Assembly: GCF_018829635.1 (NCBI RefSeq)
Contig: NZ_JAHKKG010000012.1
Coordinates: forward strand, 1-64,000
From: Paractinoplanes bogorensis
GTDB taxonomy: Bacteria > Actinomycetota > Actinomycetes > Mycobacteriales > Micromonosporaceae
Reading direction: 5' to 3'
Length of the DNA: 64,000 nt
Under the pieces are notes generated by a model, which saw only the letters and a list, made by a program, of their open reading frames with translations, did no database searches and was not told where the DNA came from. Shown here in pieces: positions 39,367 through 49,418 of this stretch. The number at the start of each line of letters is the position of its first letter. Within the stretch, counting starts at the first letter, position 1. A program made the translations under genes and the position numbers.

Positions 39367-40330
39367 CGCGCCACCTCTGGAAAAGGAGACCCCGACGGGG
39401 GACCGCGCCGGGTTCCGGCTCGCCGCCTTCGGTGCGGTGCTCATCGTCGTACTGTTCGCCGGCTACGGGTTGGGGCGTTTGAACGAGTCGCCGGCTCCGA
39501 CGGCAGCGGCGACGGCCGGCCCGACCGCCATGCCCGGCATGGTCATGGACGAGAGCCAGCCGCACGCCCACAACGCCGACGGCACCTCCGTGCAGTCCGG
39601 CGCGGCCACCCCGATGGCGATGGGGGCGGCCGTCGGCGGGCTGTCGCTCAGCTCGGGCGGGCTGACCCTGGTTCCCGAGACCACCAGCTTCACCGCGGGC
39701 AAGGCGCAGCGGCTCACCTTCCGGGTCACGGGAGCGGGCGGGGCGCCGGTGACCACGTACGCGGTCGTGCACGACAAACCGCTGCACCTGATCGTCGTCC
39801 GGCGCGACCTGACCGGGTTCCAGCATCTGCACCCGACCATGGCGGCCGACGGCACCTGGGGCATCGACCTCACGCTGGCCCAGCCGGGGATCTATCGCAT
39901 GGTGGCCGACTTCACCGCGATCGTCGGCGGGCAGCAGATCGCCACCACGCTGGGCGGCGACCTGACCGTGGCCGGCGACTACACGCCCGTCGCCCTGCCG
40001 GCCGCCCAGCGCACCGACAAATCGTCCGGCTTCACCGTCGCGTACGAGGGAACGCCTGATACCAAAGCCACCCAGCCGGTGCTCGTCAGCGTCACCGGGG
40101 CCGACGGACGGCCGGCCAAGCTCGACCCCTATCTGGGCACGTTCGGGCACCTGGTCGTGATGCGCGAGGGTGACGTCGCCTACCTACACGTCCACCCCGA
40201 GACGACGCTGGTCGACGGCAAGGTGAAGTTCTGGCTGACCGCTCCGAGCAGCGGCAACTACCGCATGTTCTTCGACTTCCAGGTGGCCGGCCAGGTCCAC
40301 ACCGCGGCCTGGAGCCTGACGGTCGAGTAG
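39359..40330 (+). CDS. Membrane-anchored exported protein with His/Met-rich metal-binding features
   Basis: The 323-residue protein has one N-terminal membrane helix (about 20-40), a linker with metal-binding clusters (AMPGMVMDESQPHAHNAD and PMAMGAAV), then two beta-sandwich halves with HDKPLHLIVV, GFQHLHPTM, LGTFGHLVV and YLHVHPET. Such His clusters are seen in actinobacterial copper-resistance proteins. It overlaps copZ by 8 bases and so belongs to the csoR operon. It probably binds copper at the outer face. The 3' end is overlapped by the convergent methyltransferase for 147 bases. Confidence 0.82.
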   Translation: MPDAPPLEKETPTGDRAGFRLAAFGAVLIVVLFAGYGLGRLNESPAPTAAATAGPTAMPGMVMDESQPHAHNADGTSVQSGAATPMAMGAAVGGLSLSSGGLTLVPETTSFTAGKAQRLTFRVTGAGGAPVTTYAVVHDKPLHLIVVRRDLTGFQHLHPTMAADGTWGIDLTLAQPGIYRMVADFTAIVGGQQIATTLGGDLTVAGDYTPVALPAAQRTDKSSGFTVAYEGTPDTKATQPVLVSVTGADGRPAKLDPYLGTFGHLVVMREGDVAYLHVHPETTLVDGKVKFWLTAPSSGNYRMFFDFQVAGQVHTAAWSLTVE

Positions 40331-41455
40331 GGAAGCGAGCGCGGGAGTGACGCCCCACTCGGACGTGAGCGCCTCGTACTCCGCCCGCTGGGCCGAGGTG
40401 GGCGCGGCCGAGGTGTGCCGGGCGCGCAGCAGCAGGTTGCGCGGGGTGTGGGCCGAGTCGATGAACTCGACCACCTCGACCTTGTAGCCGTTCAGCCGGA
40501 GCAGCGCCGCCCGCAGCGAGTCGGTCAGCACGTCGGCGAAACGCTCGCGCATGATCGCGTGCCGGGTCAGTTCGCCGAACGGGGCGGGCGCCGGACGGCC
40601 CTTGAGCTGGGCGGCGATGTCGTGGTGGCAGCAAGGCGCGGCCAGCACCCATTCCGCGTTCCAGTCGACGGCCCGGGCCAGCGCCTGGTCGGTGGCCGTG
40701 TCACAGGCGTGCAGGGCCAGCACCAGGTCGGGCGCGAACGGCAGTTGAGCGTCTTCGATCGTGCCGGCCACGAAGGTCACGTCGTCGGCGCAGCCGAGGG
40801 AGGCGGCGACGGCGGTGTTGCGTACGCGCTGATCCTCCCGGACGTCGACCCCCACGACCTGGACCGACGTGCCCAGCCCGGCCAGGTAGCGGTAGGCGGC
40901 GAACGTCAGGTACGCGTTTCCGCAGCCCAGGTCGACCACCCGCAACGTCGGCGGAAGCTCGCGGGGCAGCGTGGCCGCGAGGGCGCGCAGGAAGGCGTCG
41001 ATCTGCCGCCGTTTGGCCGCGTTGCCGCCGATCACGTCGAAGAGCGGATCGCCCGGGTCAAGCAGCCACTGCTTCTGGCGATCATGGGCGGAAGATCCAG
41101 AAGAAGCCGCAGCAGCAGCCCGGTGCACCTGAGCGTCACCCTTCTTGGTGACACGCAGTTGCAGCGTCACCGACGTCGTCTCGACGTGCCAGTTGCCGAA
41201 CGGCAGGGCCAGCAGCTCATCGGCCGCAGCCGCCGCCTCGGCTCCCGGGGCGACGTTGCGGGTGAACGGCCGCGACCCGTCGTCCGTCACGATCTGCAAC
41301 CGCGGGCCACCCTTGAGTGTCACCGGCCGCAACTCGGCCCTGGTCACCGGCGCGGTGAGGCCGCGACGACGGCCGGCCGCCACGGCACGGGTCAGATCGG
41401 GGCCCAGCAGGAGTTCCCGGACCTCGGCCAACGCGGTTTCGAGCGATTGCGGCAT
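40184..41455 (-). CDS. Large SAM-dependent methyltransferase (Methyltransf_32 type)
   Basis: The 423-residue protein has a beta-rich N-terminal domain and a methyltransferase core with LRVVDLGCGNAYLTFAAYRYL, QVVGVDVRED, LVLALHACDTATDQAL and VLAAPCCHHDIAAQL; the ALHACD/PCCHH pair identifies PF13679 (related to eukaryotic METTL25/RRNAD1). Substrate unknown. ATG 41455 directly follows GGAGGG; a longer frame to 41557 exists. The C-terminal 47 residues are read antisense through the copper-operon gene, far beyond the conserved WGVTPALASLL end, so an ancestral stop may have been lost. Confidence 0.83.
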   Translation of the reverse strand: MPQSLETALAEVRELLLGPDLTRAVAAGRRRGLTAPVTRAELRPVTLKGGPRLQIVTDDGSRPFTRNVAPGAEAAAAADELLALPFGNWHVETTSVTLQLRVTKKGDAQVHRAAAAASSGSSAHDRQKQWLLDPGDPLFDVIGGNAAKRRQIDAFLRALAATLPRELPPTLRVVDLGCGNAYLTFAAYRYLAGLGTSVQVVGVDVREDQRVRNTAVAASLGCADDVTFVAGTIEDAQLPFAPDLVLALHACDTATDQALARAVDWNAEWVLAAPCCHHDIAAQLKGRPAPAPFGELTRHAIMRERFADVLTDSLRAALLRLNGYKVEVVEFIDSAHTPRNLLLRARHTSAAPTSAQRAEYEALTSEWGVTPALASLLDRQAPGRGVDLAGHLEVEEHAVVAAARSGQPELHLAVDQRRLGVDV

Positions 41456-41605
41456 CCCTCCATTCTGCCGCGCCCGGAAAAAGTCGACGAACACGCCGAG
41501 TGCGCCGAGAGGGGAAACGAACGCCGCGTATGATCCCGGCCCACGGCAGATGTGCACGCGGAGTGAGGACCGCCGTCAGCGCCGAGTGGATCTATAAGTA
41601 GGCTG

Positions 41606-42292
41606 ATGGGCCGGGAGCGAGGTGCCTTGCCGATGTCGTTGATGGCCGTTCCGCCGGGGGCCGACCGGCTGTCCGTCCGTGTGCGCCGCAACACTGTCGG
41701 CGACCATGACGCGGCCCAGCGCAGCGGTTTCCTCGACGCGCTCGCGGCCGGCCGGCTGCCCTGGGAGGCCTACGCCGACCTGACCGCGCAGCACTGGTTC
41801 ATCTACGAGGCCCTCGAGTCGGCCGCCACCACGATGGCCGACGATCCGGTGGTCGGCACGTTCCTGTTCCCCGAGTTGCGCCGGCTTCCGTCGCTCGAGG
41901 CCGACCTGCGTTACCTGTACGGGCCGAGATGGGCCGACCACCTCTTCGCGTTGCCCAGCACCACCACGTACTGCACACGCCTGCGTCACGTGGCCCACCT
42001 GGCCGCCACGGGTTTCGTCGCCCACCAATACACGCGCTACATCGGCGACCTCTCCGGCGGCCAATATCTGGGCCCCGCGATAGCCCAGTCCTACGGCCTG
42101 CCCGCCGCCGACGGCCACCGCTTCTTCCTGTTCAACGGCGTCGACCCGCGCGCCTTCAAAGATCACTACCGGGCCCTGCTCGACTCGGTGCCCTGGTCGC
42201 CGCACGAGCAGGAGGAGTTCATCACCGAGGTCGCCGAGGCCTACCGGCTGAACATCGGCGTGCTGACCGAGCTGCAGAGGCGATGGGGATGA
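41606..42292 (+). CDS. Biliverdin-producing heme oxygenase
   Basis: The 228-residue protein is a single HO domain: RRNTVGDHDAAQRSGFLDAL with the proximal haem histidine (H34), LTAQHWFIYEALE, VAHQYTRYIGDLSGGQYLGPAIA with the distal-helix glycines, and FKDHYRALLDS. It opens haem to biliverdin, CO and Fe2+, releasing iron. TATAAG lies 7 bases before ATG 41606, while GAGGTG precedes an in-frame ATG at 41633, so either may be the start. The DUF2470 gene overlaps its stop by ATGA, a frequent pairing for haem use. Confidence 0.9.
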   Translation: MGRERGALPMSLMAVPPGADRLSVRVRRNTVGDHDAAQRSGFLDALAAGRLPWEAYADLTAQHWFIYEALESAATTMADDPVVGTFLFPELRRLPSLEADLRYLYGPRWADHLFALPSTTTYCTRLRHVAHLAATGFVAHQYTRYIGDLSGGQYLGPAIAQSYGLPAADGHRFFLFNGVDPRAFKDHYRALLDSVPWSPHEQEEFITEVAEAYRLNIGVLTELQRRWG

Positions 42293-42588
42293 CCGATCCG
42301 TTTCCGCCCGAGGTGGTCGACGAGATCGCCCGGCACATGAACGGCGACCACACCGACAACATGGTGCTGATCGTGCGCGCACTCGGCGGCATGCCGACGG
42401 CGACCGCGGCCCGCATGTCCGGCCTGGACGCCGACGCGATGGAGTTCAAGGCGGTCGTCAACGGCATCGAGGTGCCGGTCCGCGTCCCGTTCTCCGAGCG
42501 GCTGACCGAGCGCCGCCAGGTGCGGGCCGAGGCCGTCCGCATGTATCGCGACGCCTGCGCGGCCCTGGGCGTCGAGCCCCGCCACTGA
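42289..42588 (+). CDS. DUF2470 domain protein
   Basis: The 99-residue protein is one DUF2470 domain: PPEVVDEIARHMNGDHTDNMVLIVRALGG at the start, a central MSGLDADAMEFKAVVNG, then RVPFSERLTERRQVRAEAVRMYRDA. The domain forms the C-terminal part of HugZ-type haem-degrading proteins and accompanies haem/pyridoxal-binding modules; the H-M-N-G-D-H motif is kept. Coupled by ATGA to heme oxygenase, it likely binds haem or assists turnover. A strong terminator follows. Confidence 0.88.
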   Translation: MTDPFPPEVVDEIARHMNGDHTDNMVLIVRALGGMPTATAARMSGLDADAMEFKAVVNGIEVPVRVPFSERLTERRQVRAEAVRMYRDACAALGVEPRH

Positions 42589-42593
42589 CACGC

Positions 42594-42633
42594 GAAAGCC
42601 CCTCGGTCTCAAGATCAAGACCAAGGGGCTTTC
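42594..42633. terminator. Bidirectional intrinsic terminator
   Basis: GAAAGCCCCT (42594-42603) pairs with AGGGGCTTTC (42624-42633), and inside a single mismatch GGTCT pairs with AGACC, leaving an 8-base loop. It separates the haem operon from the convergent DEAD-box helicase gene and can serve both strands. Confidence 0.9.
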
Positions 42634-42648
42634 CCCGTACGCGGGCAA

Positions 42649-44433
<1,785 letters not shown>

Positions 44434-44646
44434 GAAGTTTTACGGGTGCCTCTCGTGGTGCGCCCGTTGAAAGTCTGGGGCGCGGTGTGGATAGGGCGCG
44501 GGCCACACGCTGCTGAGCTAACAAGCAGCGGGCCGCACGCGCGGGTCACCGCGGCGATCGGTAGAGATCGACGTCGACGGCAACAGGGCAAGTCTACCCG
44601 ACCGGACGATCGTGCACCTCAGAGCGGACTTCGGAGGCCGAAGCAC
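44434..44646. other. Leader and spacer upstream of the DEAD-box gene
   Basis: A 213-base non-coding stretch. TAGACT on the minus strand (about 44592) may be the -10 of the helicase promoter, giving a leader of about 150 bases. I see no recognisable riboswitch; AGCTAACAAGCAGC and neighbouring GC-rich segments could fold. Cold-shock helicase leaders are often long. Confidence 0.35.
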
Positions 44647-44682
44647 GCTGAAGGCGCCTCCGGGAACGAAGGCGCCTTCAGC
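44647..44682 (-). terminator. 13-bp hairpin terminator after the DUF3107 gene
   Basis: GCTGAAGGCGCCT (44647-44659) and AGGCGCCTTCAGC (44670-44682) are perfect complements with a 10-base loop, 15 bases beyond the DUF3107 stop. No long T tract, but the stem is strong. CTTCAGCGGGTG occurs twice (44677 and 44697), the second copy covering the gene's stop codon. Confidence 0.75.
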
Positions 44683-44697
44683 GGGTGAAGAAATACT

Positions 44698-44922
44698 TCA
44701 GCGGGTGGTGAAACCGAACGGACGCGGGTTCGCGTCGGCAATCTCCACATACGCCACCTTGGAGATCGGGATGATCACCTTGCGGCCCTTCTCATCGGTG
44801 AGCGACAGCACGCTGTCCTTGGCCATCGCCTCGGTCACGGCCTGCTCGACCTCCGCCGGGGTCTGAGCGCTCTCGAGCACCAGCTCACGCGGCGTGTGCA
44901 GCACGCCGATCTTGACCTCCAC
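44698..44922 (-). CDS. DUF3107 small protein
   Basis: The 74-residue protein VEVKIGVLHTPRELVLESAQ, then TPAEVEQAVTEAMAKDSVLSLTDEKG and VIIPISKVAYVEIADANPRP is a typical ATP-binding-like DUF3107 protein, found across actinobacteria next to a TetR regulator and the DEAD-box gene as here. Function unknown. AAGGAGGGGCCCC directly precedes GTG 44922, which rules out the longer frame to 44958. Confidence 0.9.
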   Translation of the reverse strand: MEVKIGVLHTPRELVLESAQTPAEVEQAVTEAMAKDSVLSLTDEKGRKVIIPISKVAYVEIADANPRPFGFTTR

Positions 44923-44960
44923 GGGGCCCCTCCTTTTCGCGGGTCTTACCGCTGGCAAGG

Positions 44961-45620
44961 CTATCCGATTTCGGCCGGAGTGCCGCCGGATGCGCCACCC
45001 TGGAGCGGGAAGCTGGCTATCCCGCGCCAGATCAGCGCAGCTACGAGCGCTTCGGCTTCAGCTTTAGGCGTACGCCGTCCGTTGGTCAGCCAGAACTGGG
45101 CCGACTGTCCGGCCGCCCCGACGAGACCCGAGGCGAGCAGTTCGGCGGCGTCGGAACTGAGGCTGGTGTCCGAGATGATGGTGTCGGTGACGGCGGCGAT
45201 ACAGCCCACCTCGACCCGTTCGACCCGCTGACGCACCTGCGGGTCGTTGCGCAGGTCGCTCTCGAAGACGAGCCGGAACGCCTCGCTCTCGTGATCCATG
45301 AAGTCGAAGTACGCCCGTACGGCGCCCTTGACCCGCTCCTTGTTGTCGGAGGTGGCCAGCATGGCGTCGCGCACCTTGGCGATTATCGCGTCGCAGTGGG
45401 TGTCGAGCAGTGCCAGGTAGAGCTCCAGCTTGCCCGGGAAATGCTGGTAGAGCACGGGCTTGGAGACGCCGGCACGTTCGGCGATGTCGTCCATCGCCGC
45501 GGCGTGGTAGCCGTGCGCGACGAAGACCTGCTGAGCGGCCGCCAGCAACTGCTTACGACGCGCGGATCGGGGCAGACGGGTGGGACGGGCCGTCTGAGCT
45601 CCGCCGGACGCAGCGGTCAT
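44961..45620 (-). CDS. TetR family transcriptional regulator
   Basis: The 219-residue protein has the TetR HTH near residues 20-70 (ARRKQLLAAAQQVFVAHGYH then AGVSKPVLYQHFPGKLELYL) and a TetR_C domain ending ALIWRGIASFPLQ. It is a conserved neighbour of the DUF3107 gene in actinobacteria; 38 bases separate them and they may be co-transcribed. GGAGG lies 9 bases before ATG 45620, so the upstream extension to 45701 is not used. Target unknown. Confidence 0.9.
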   Translation of the reverse strand: MTAASGGAQTARPTRLPRSARRKQLLAAAQQVFVAHGYHAAAMDDIAERAGVSKPVLYQHFPGKLELYLALLDTHCDAIIAKVRDAMLATSDNKERVKGAVRAYFDFMDHESEAFRLVFESDLRNDPQVRQRVERVEVGCIAAVTDTIISDTSLSSDAAELLASGLVGAAGQSAQFWLTNGRRTPKAEAEALVAALIWRGIASFPLQGGASGGTPAEIG

Positions 45621-45774
45621 GTCTCTCGAACCTCCAGCGGGTCGTACCCCGTTTGCCGGCGCGGATTGCCCGTATCGGCGAGTGTTGCTCCTTCGCAGCA
45701 ATTGTCGCGACGCTGCAACTTATCGCCACTGCAAGCACACGGTAGCCTCAGCGGGGGCGAGCGAGGAGCACGCG

Positions 45775-48396
45775 GTGGATGAATCAGGGCATTCCGGAGA
45801 CACCGGAGCCGCGGACAGCGGCAACGGTGCCGATTCGCGTGAGCGCTCTCGGGTGAACGGCTGGGCGACATCGGACAGCCCCTGGTCCTATCAGGGGACA
45901 GGGGTCGAGACCGAGGGTGACGTGCCCTCCTGGCGCCGTTCGGGGGCCGAGACCCGCTCGTTTCCGCGTAATCCGGCATTTCCCTCATCGGCCATTCCCG
46001 CCTCCGCTCAGCCCTCCGTGCGGCCCGCGTCCAGCATTCCGGCCCCGTCTCCGGCGCCCGCCCCGCCCGGCTTCGTCGACGCGAAACCGGGCAGCGAGAT
46101 TCCCCCGTCCGTGGAGACTCTGCCCGGCGGCTCGCGCTGGGACAGGTCGCGCTTCTCCGAGCTGCTGAGCCCGCTCGCGCCGCAGCCACCCCGCCCCGCG
46201 GCCGAGCCCACGTCGCCGGCCCGCCCCGCCGTTGCCCGTGAGCCCGGCCTGGGCACGGGGGCCAACCGTGAGCCCGGCTTGGGTACGGGGGCCAACCGTG
46301 AGCCCGGTCTGGGCACGGGAGCCGGCTTGGGCTCGGGGGCCAACCGTGAGCCCGGTCTGGGTACTGGAGCTGGCTTGGGCGCGGTGGCTGGTCGGGAGCC
46401 CGGTCTGGGCACGGGATCGGGCCCGGGTGCGGTGGCCGGTCGTGAGCCTGGTCTGGGCACGGGGGCCAACCGTGAGCCTGGTCTGGGCACGGGGGCCAAC
46501 CGTGAGCCTGGTCTGGGCACGGGGGCCAACCGTGAGCCTGGTCTGGGCACGGGAGGTCGTCGTGAGCCCGGTTTGAGCACGGGTGACCGTCGTGAACCGG
46601 GTAGTGGCAGTGGTCCCGTGCCGCTGCGGGCCTACGACGTCCCGACGCCGAACAGCGCCCCGCCTTACCCCTACGAGGGCGACCTCGACGACGAGACCCC
46701 ACCGCCCCCGCCGCCGATCGTCCAGCAGCGCGCCGCCGTCCCGCTGGTGCGCCCGTCCACCCCCGGCGGCGGACGCCGGGCCGACTGGGGCACGGCCGAG
46801 CACACCACCACCGAGCCGGCCCGGCATGCGCTCAGCGGTGGCACCCCGATCCAGGGCGTGCCGCGGGTGCCGTCCGACCAGCCGGGCACGGTTCGCCCGG
46901 CCTACGACCCGTCGAGCTTCCCGCGCCGGCTGGCCTACGAGCCGCCGTCGCCCTACGAGCCGCAGAAGCCGTACGAGCCCTTGAAGCCGCCGTCGTCCTA
47001 TGAGACCCCGCAGCCGTACGAGCCACCGGTCCCGACCCAGCCCTCGCCGGCTCCTTACTCGGGCTTCGGCCAGACCACCGCTCGACTCGGCCCAGCCGCC
47101 GAACCGGGCGGCCCCGGCCCGGCCAACGAGCCGAGCAGTCCCGGCTTCGGCTCCGCCAACGACCCGGGCCTGGGGCCGGCGAGCCGACCGAGTCATCCCG
47201 GCCTCGGACCCGTGACCCAGCCGGGCGTCGGCGCCGCGAGCCGGCCGAGCCACCCCGGCCTCGGACCGGTGAGTGAGTCGAGCGAGCCCAGCCACCCCGG
47301 TCTGCCCCAGCGGGTGCCCGCCCAGCCCGACGTGCCCAAGGGCGTGCCGGAGCCGCCGCTCGTGGAGGCCACCGCCGAGACCCCCGCGCTCGCCCGGATC
47401 GCCACCCACCTGCGTCGTGGTGACGTCCTGCCGGCGCAGGAACGGCAGGAAGGTTTCGACGTGCAGGCGATCCTGGCCGCGGTGCGCGAGGTCGACGGGG
47501 TGCGGGACGCCTCGCTGCGGTCCGCCCCGAACGGCGCGCACAGCCTGCGGCTCGACCTCGCCGAAGGCGCCGACCCGGCCGAGGTGAGCCGTCAGGTGGC
47601 CCGCCTCCTGCAAGACCGGATGGGTCTGGACGCGGCCATGCCCGGCGAGATCCCGGTGCCCGTCTCACCGTCCGGTCTGGTGCCGAGGGTGCGCAAGGCC
47701 GAGCCGATCTCGGCCCCGCCCGCCCAGTCGGCGTCGCTCGCCGACGTCATCGCCCCCGAGCGGGAGCGCGAGGCCAAGGAGCGGGAGGCGCGGGAGCGGG
47801 AGGCGGCCCGGGAACGCGAGACCCGCGAGGCCAAGGAGCGCGAGACCCGGGAACGGGAGGCGCGCGAACGTCACGTGGCCGCGGCCCGCCCGGCCGCCGT
47901 CCCCCTGGTCGACGAGTCGGCCGAGGTCGTACCGACCGGTGTCGAATGCGGAACGCCGCGCCCGCTCTATCCGAACGAGCACCCCGGCCCGCGCGTCGTG
48001 ATCGAGAACGTGCACGTCAACACGTTCGGCTCGGACGCCACGGTGGAGGTCAAGCTCGGCGTCGGCACCCGTACGGCGTCCGGAACGGCCAGCGGGCCCG
48101 CGGTCGACGGCTATCTGCTGCGTCTGTGCGCGATGGCCACGGCGGGCGCGGTCGACGAGTTGCTGTCCGAGTCCGACCACCACCCGGACGGCCCGGCCCG
48201 GTGCTTCGTCGAGCACGCGGCCGCCGTCCCGTTCGGCGCCGCCCAGGTCGCAGTCGTCGTGCTGCTGCTCTCGTGCGGCGGCTGGGTCGAACAGCTGGCC
48301 GGCTCGGCCGTGGTCACCAGCGACGACCGGCACGCCATGGTGCGCGCCACTTTGGCGGCGGTGAACCGCCGGCTTGAGGCACTCTTGACTCGATGA
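45775..48396 (+). CDS. Large repeat-rich protein with conserved C-terminal domain, function unknown
   Basis: The 873-residue protein has no signal peptide or membrane helix. An acidic/Pro-rich N-terminus leads to about twelve copies of a decapeptide, REPGLGTGAN (about 155-278). A Pro/Tyr region rich in PYEP and PSHPGLGP follows. A globular segment (about 540-630) has EGFDVQAILAAVREVDGVRDASLR. A charged helix of E/R repeats (EREREAKEREARERE) leads to a conserved last domain from 720 (RVVIENVHVNTFGSDATVEVKLG to AAVNRRLEALLTR). GTG 45775 has GAGGAG 6 bases upstream. The C-terminal domain is shared by actinobacterial proteins of unknown role. ATGA joins it to a hydrolase gene. Confidence 0.75.
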   Translation: MDESGHSGDTGAADSGNGADSRERSRVNGWATSDSPWSYQGTGVETEGDVPSWRRSGAETRSFPRNPAFPSSAIPASAQPSVRPASSIPAPSPAPAPPGFVDAKPGSEIPPSVETLPGGSRWDRSRFSELLSPLAPQPPRPAAEPTSPARPAVAREPGLGTGANREPGLGTGANREPGLGTGAGLGSGANREPGLGTGAGLGAVAGREPGLGTGSGPGAVAGREPGLGTGANREPGLGTGANREPGLGTGANREPGLGTGGRREPGLSTGDRREPGSGSGPVPLRAYDVPTPNSAPPYPYEGDLDDETPPPPPPIVQQRAAVPLVRPSTPGGGRRADWGTAEHTTTEPARHALSGGTPIQGVPRVPSDQPGTVRPAYDPSSFPRRLAYEPPSPYEPQKPYEPLKPPSSYETPQPYEPPVPTQPSPAPYSGFGQTTARLGPAAEPGGPGPANEPSSPGFGSANDPGLGPASRPSHPGLGPVTQPGVGAASRPSHPGLGPVSESSEPSHPGLPQRVPAQPDVPKGVPEPPLVEATAETPALARIATHLRRGDVLPAQERQEGFDVQAILAAVREVDGVRDASLRSAPNGAHSLRLDLAEGADPAEVSRQVARLLQDRMGLDAAMPGEIPVPVSPSGLVPRVRKAEPISAPPAQSASLADVIAPEREREAKEREAREREAARERETREAKERETREREARERHVAAARPAAVPLVDESAEVVPTGVECGTPRPLYPNEHPGPRVVIENVHVNTFGSDATVEVKLGVGTRTASGTASGPAVDGYLLRLCAMATAGAVDELLSESDHHPDGPARCFVEHAAAVPFGAAQVAVVVLLLSCGGWVEQLAGSAVVTSDDRHAMVRATLAAVNRRLEALLTR
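46237..46608 (+). repeat. 30-bp coding tandem repeats (REPGLGTGAN), about 12 units
   Basis: The unit CGTGAGCCCGGTCTGGGCAC plus GGGGGCCAAC recurs from 46237 with variants that insert AGLG or change AN to GR/DR. Copies at about 46441-46560 are almost identical, the outer ones more diverged. The reading frame is kept throughout. It is coding DNA, not a CRISPR. Confidence 0.9.
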
Positions 48397-49355
48397 GAGG
48401 CGCGAACCTGGCCGCCGACAGCGCATTGCTGCCGGAGGGCGAAGCACCGGCACCCTGGCCTGCACGGCGAGTCACCATCGGGGGAGCGATGCTCCACGTC
48501 CGGGACACGCCGGCCACCCGCCCCGACGCCGAACCGGCTCTCTACGTGCACGGTCTCGGCGGCTCGTCGCAGAACTTCACCGACTTCGCGGGACTGCTGG
48601 CCGACCGGTTCGACGCCCAGGCGGTCGACCTGCCCGGCTTCGGCTACAGCGATCCCAGTCCGCGTTACTCGATCCCGGCTTTCGCCAAGACGCTGATCGC
48701 CTATCTCGAGCACGACGGGCGAGGCCCGGTCCACCTGGTCGGCAATTCACTGGGCGGATCGATCGCGGTTCGGGTCGCCGGGCTGCGGCCTGACCTCGTA
48801 CGGACGCTGACGTTGATCTCGCCGGCCATGCCGTTCCTCGACGTACGGCGTACGGCTCAGGCCCGTGCTCTGCCTCTGCTGGCGTTGCCCAAGGCCGATC
48901 GTGTGCTCGGGTGGGCCTTCGCCCGTCTGACCGCCGAGGAGATGGCCGAACAGGTGCTGGCCGCGTGTTTCGGCGACACCCGTAAGGTCACCCCGCAGCG
49001 GCGCGCCGAGGCGATGGAAGAGATCCGTCTGCGTTACACGGTCGCGCACTACCCGAAGGCGTACCTGGGAACGCTCCGGGGTCTTGTCTCGAGCTTCCTC
49101 CGGGCCTATCTGCCGGGCGAGAACTCGCAGTGGCGGCTGGCCGCCCGGGTGGAGGCGCCGACGCTGGTCGCCGGGGGTCTCAACGACAAGCTGGTCGACC
49201 CGCGGGTGCCCGCCGTGGTGGCCCGCGCGATCCCCGATTCCCGGCTGCTGATGCTGCCCGGCGTGGGGCATGTGGCCCAGATGGAGGTGCCGCGGGTGAT
49301 CGCCCGCGCGGTGGTCGGCATGCTCGACGAGATCCGGTCCCCGGTCGGGGGATAG
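48393..49355 (+). CDS. Alpha/beta hydrolase
   Basis: The 320-residue protein has the oxyanion HGLGGSS (about 53-59), the nucleophile elbow VGNSLGGS (Ser near 119), acid Asp in GLNDKLVDPRV and His in LPGVGHVAQME, a complete catalytic triad in usual order. A cap region (about 150-220) is helical. Substrate unknown: esterases, lyases and hydrolases share this fold. It overlaps the repeat-rich gene by ATGA, so the two are made together, which may link the hydrolase to that protein's role. Confidence 0.88.
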   Translation: MRGANLAADSALLPEGEAPAPWPARRVTIGGAMLHVRDTPATRPDAEPALYVHGLGGSSQNFTDFAGLLADRFDAQAVDLPGFGYSDPSPRYSIPAFAKTLIAYLEHDGRGPVHLVGNSLGGSIAVRVAGLRPDLVRTLTLISPAMPFLDVRRTAQARALPLLALPKADRVLGWAFARLTAEEMAEQVLAACFGDTRKVTPQRRAEAMEEIRLRYTVAHYPKAYLGTLRGLVSSFLRAYLPGENSQWRLAARVEAPTLVAGGLNDKLVDPRVPAVVARAIPDSRLLMLPGVGHVAQMEVPRVIARAVVGMLDEIRSPVGG

Positions 49356-49418
49356 CGGATCTCACAAGATCCATTTGGGGCAGACATCGTTCACCGCCGT
49401 GTGCGACGCTGACCCACG

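Noticed and set aside
46237..46608. Regular 30-bp repeats that could be read as a CRISPR-like array
   Set aside because: There are no spacers: units are contiguous, vary by codon-wise substitutions and keep one reading frame inside a larger gene.
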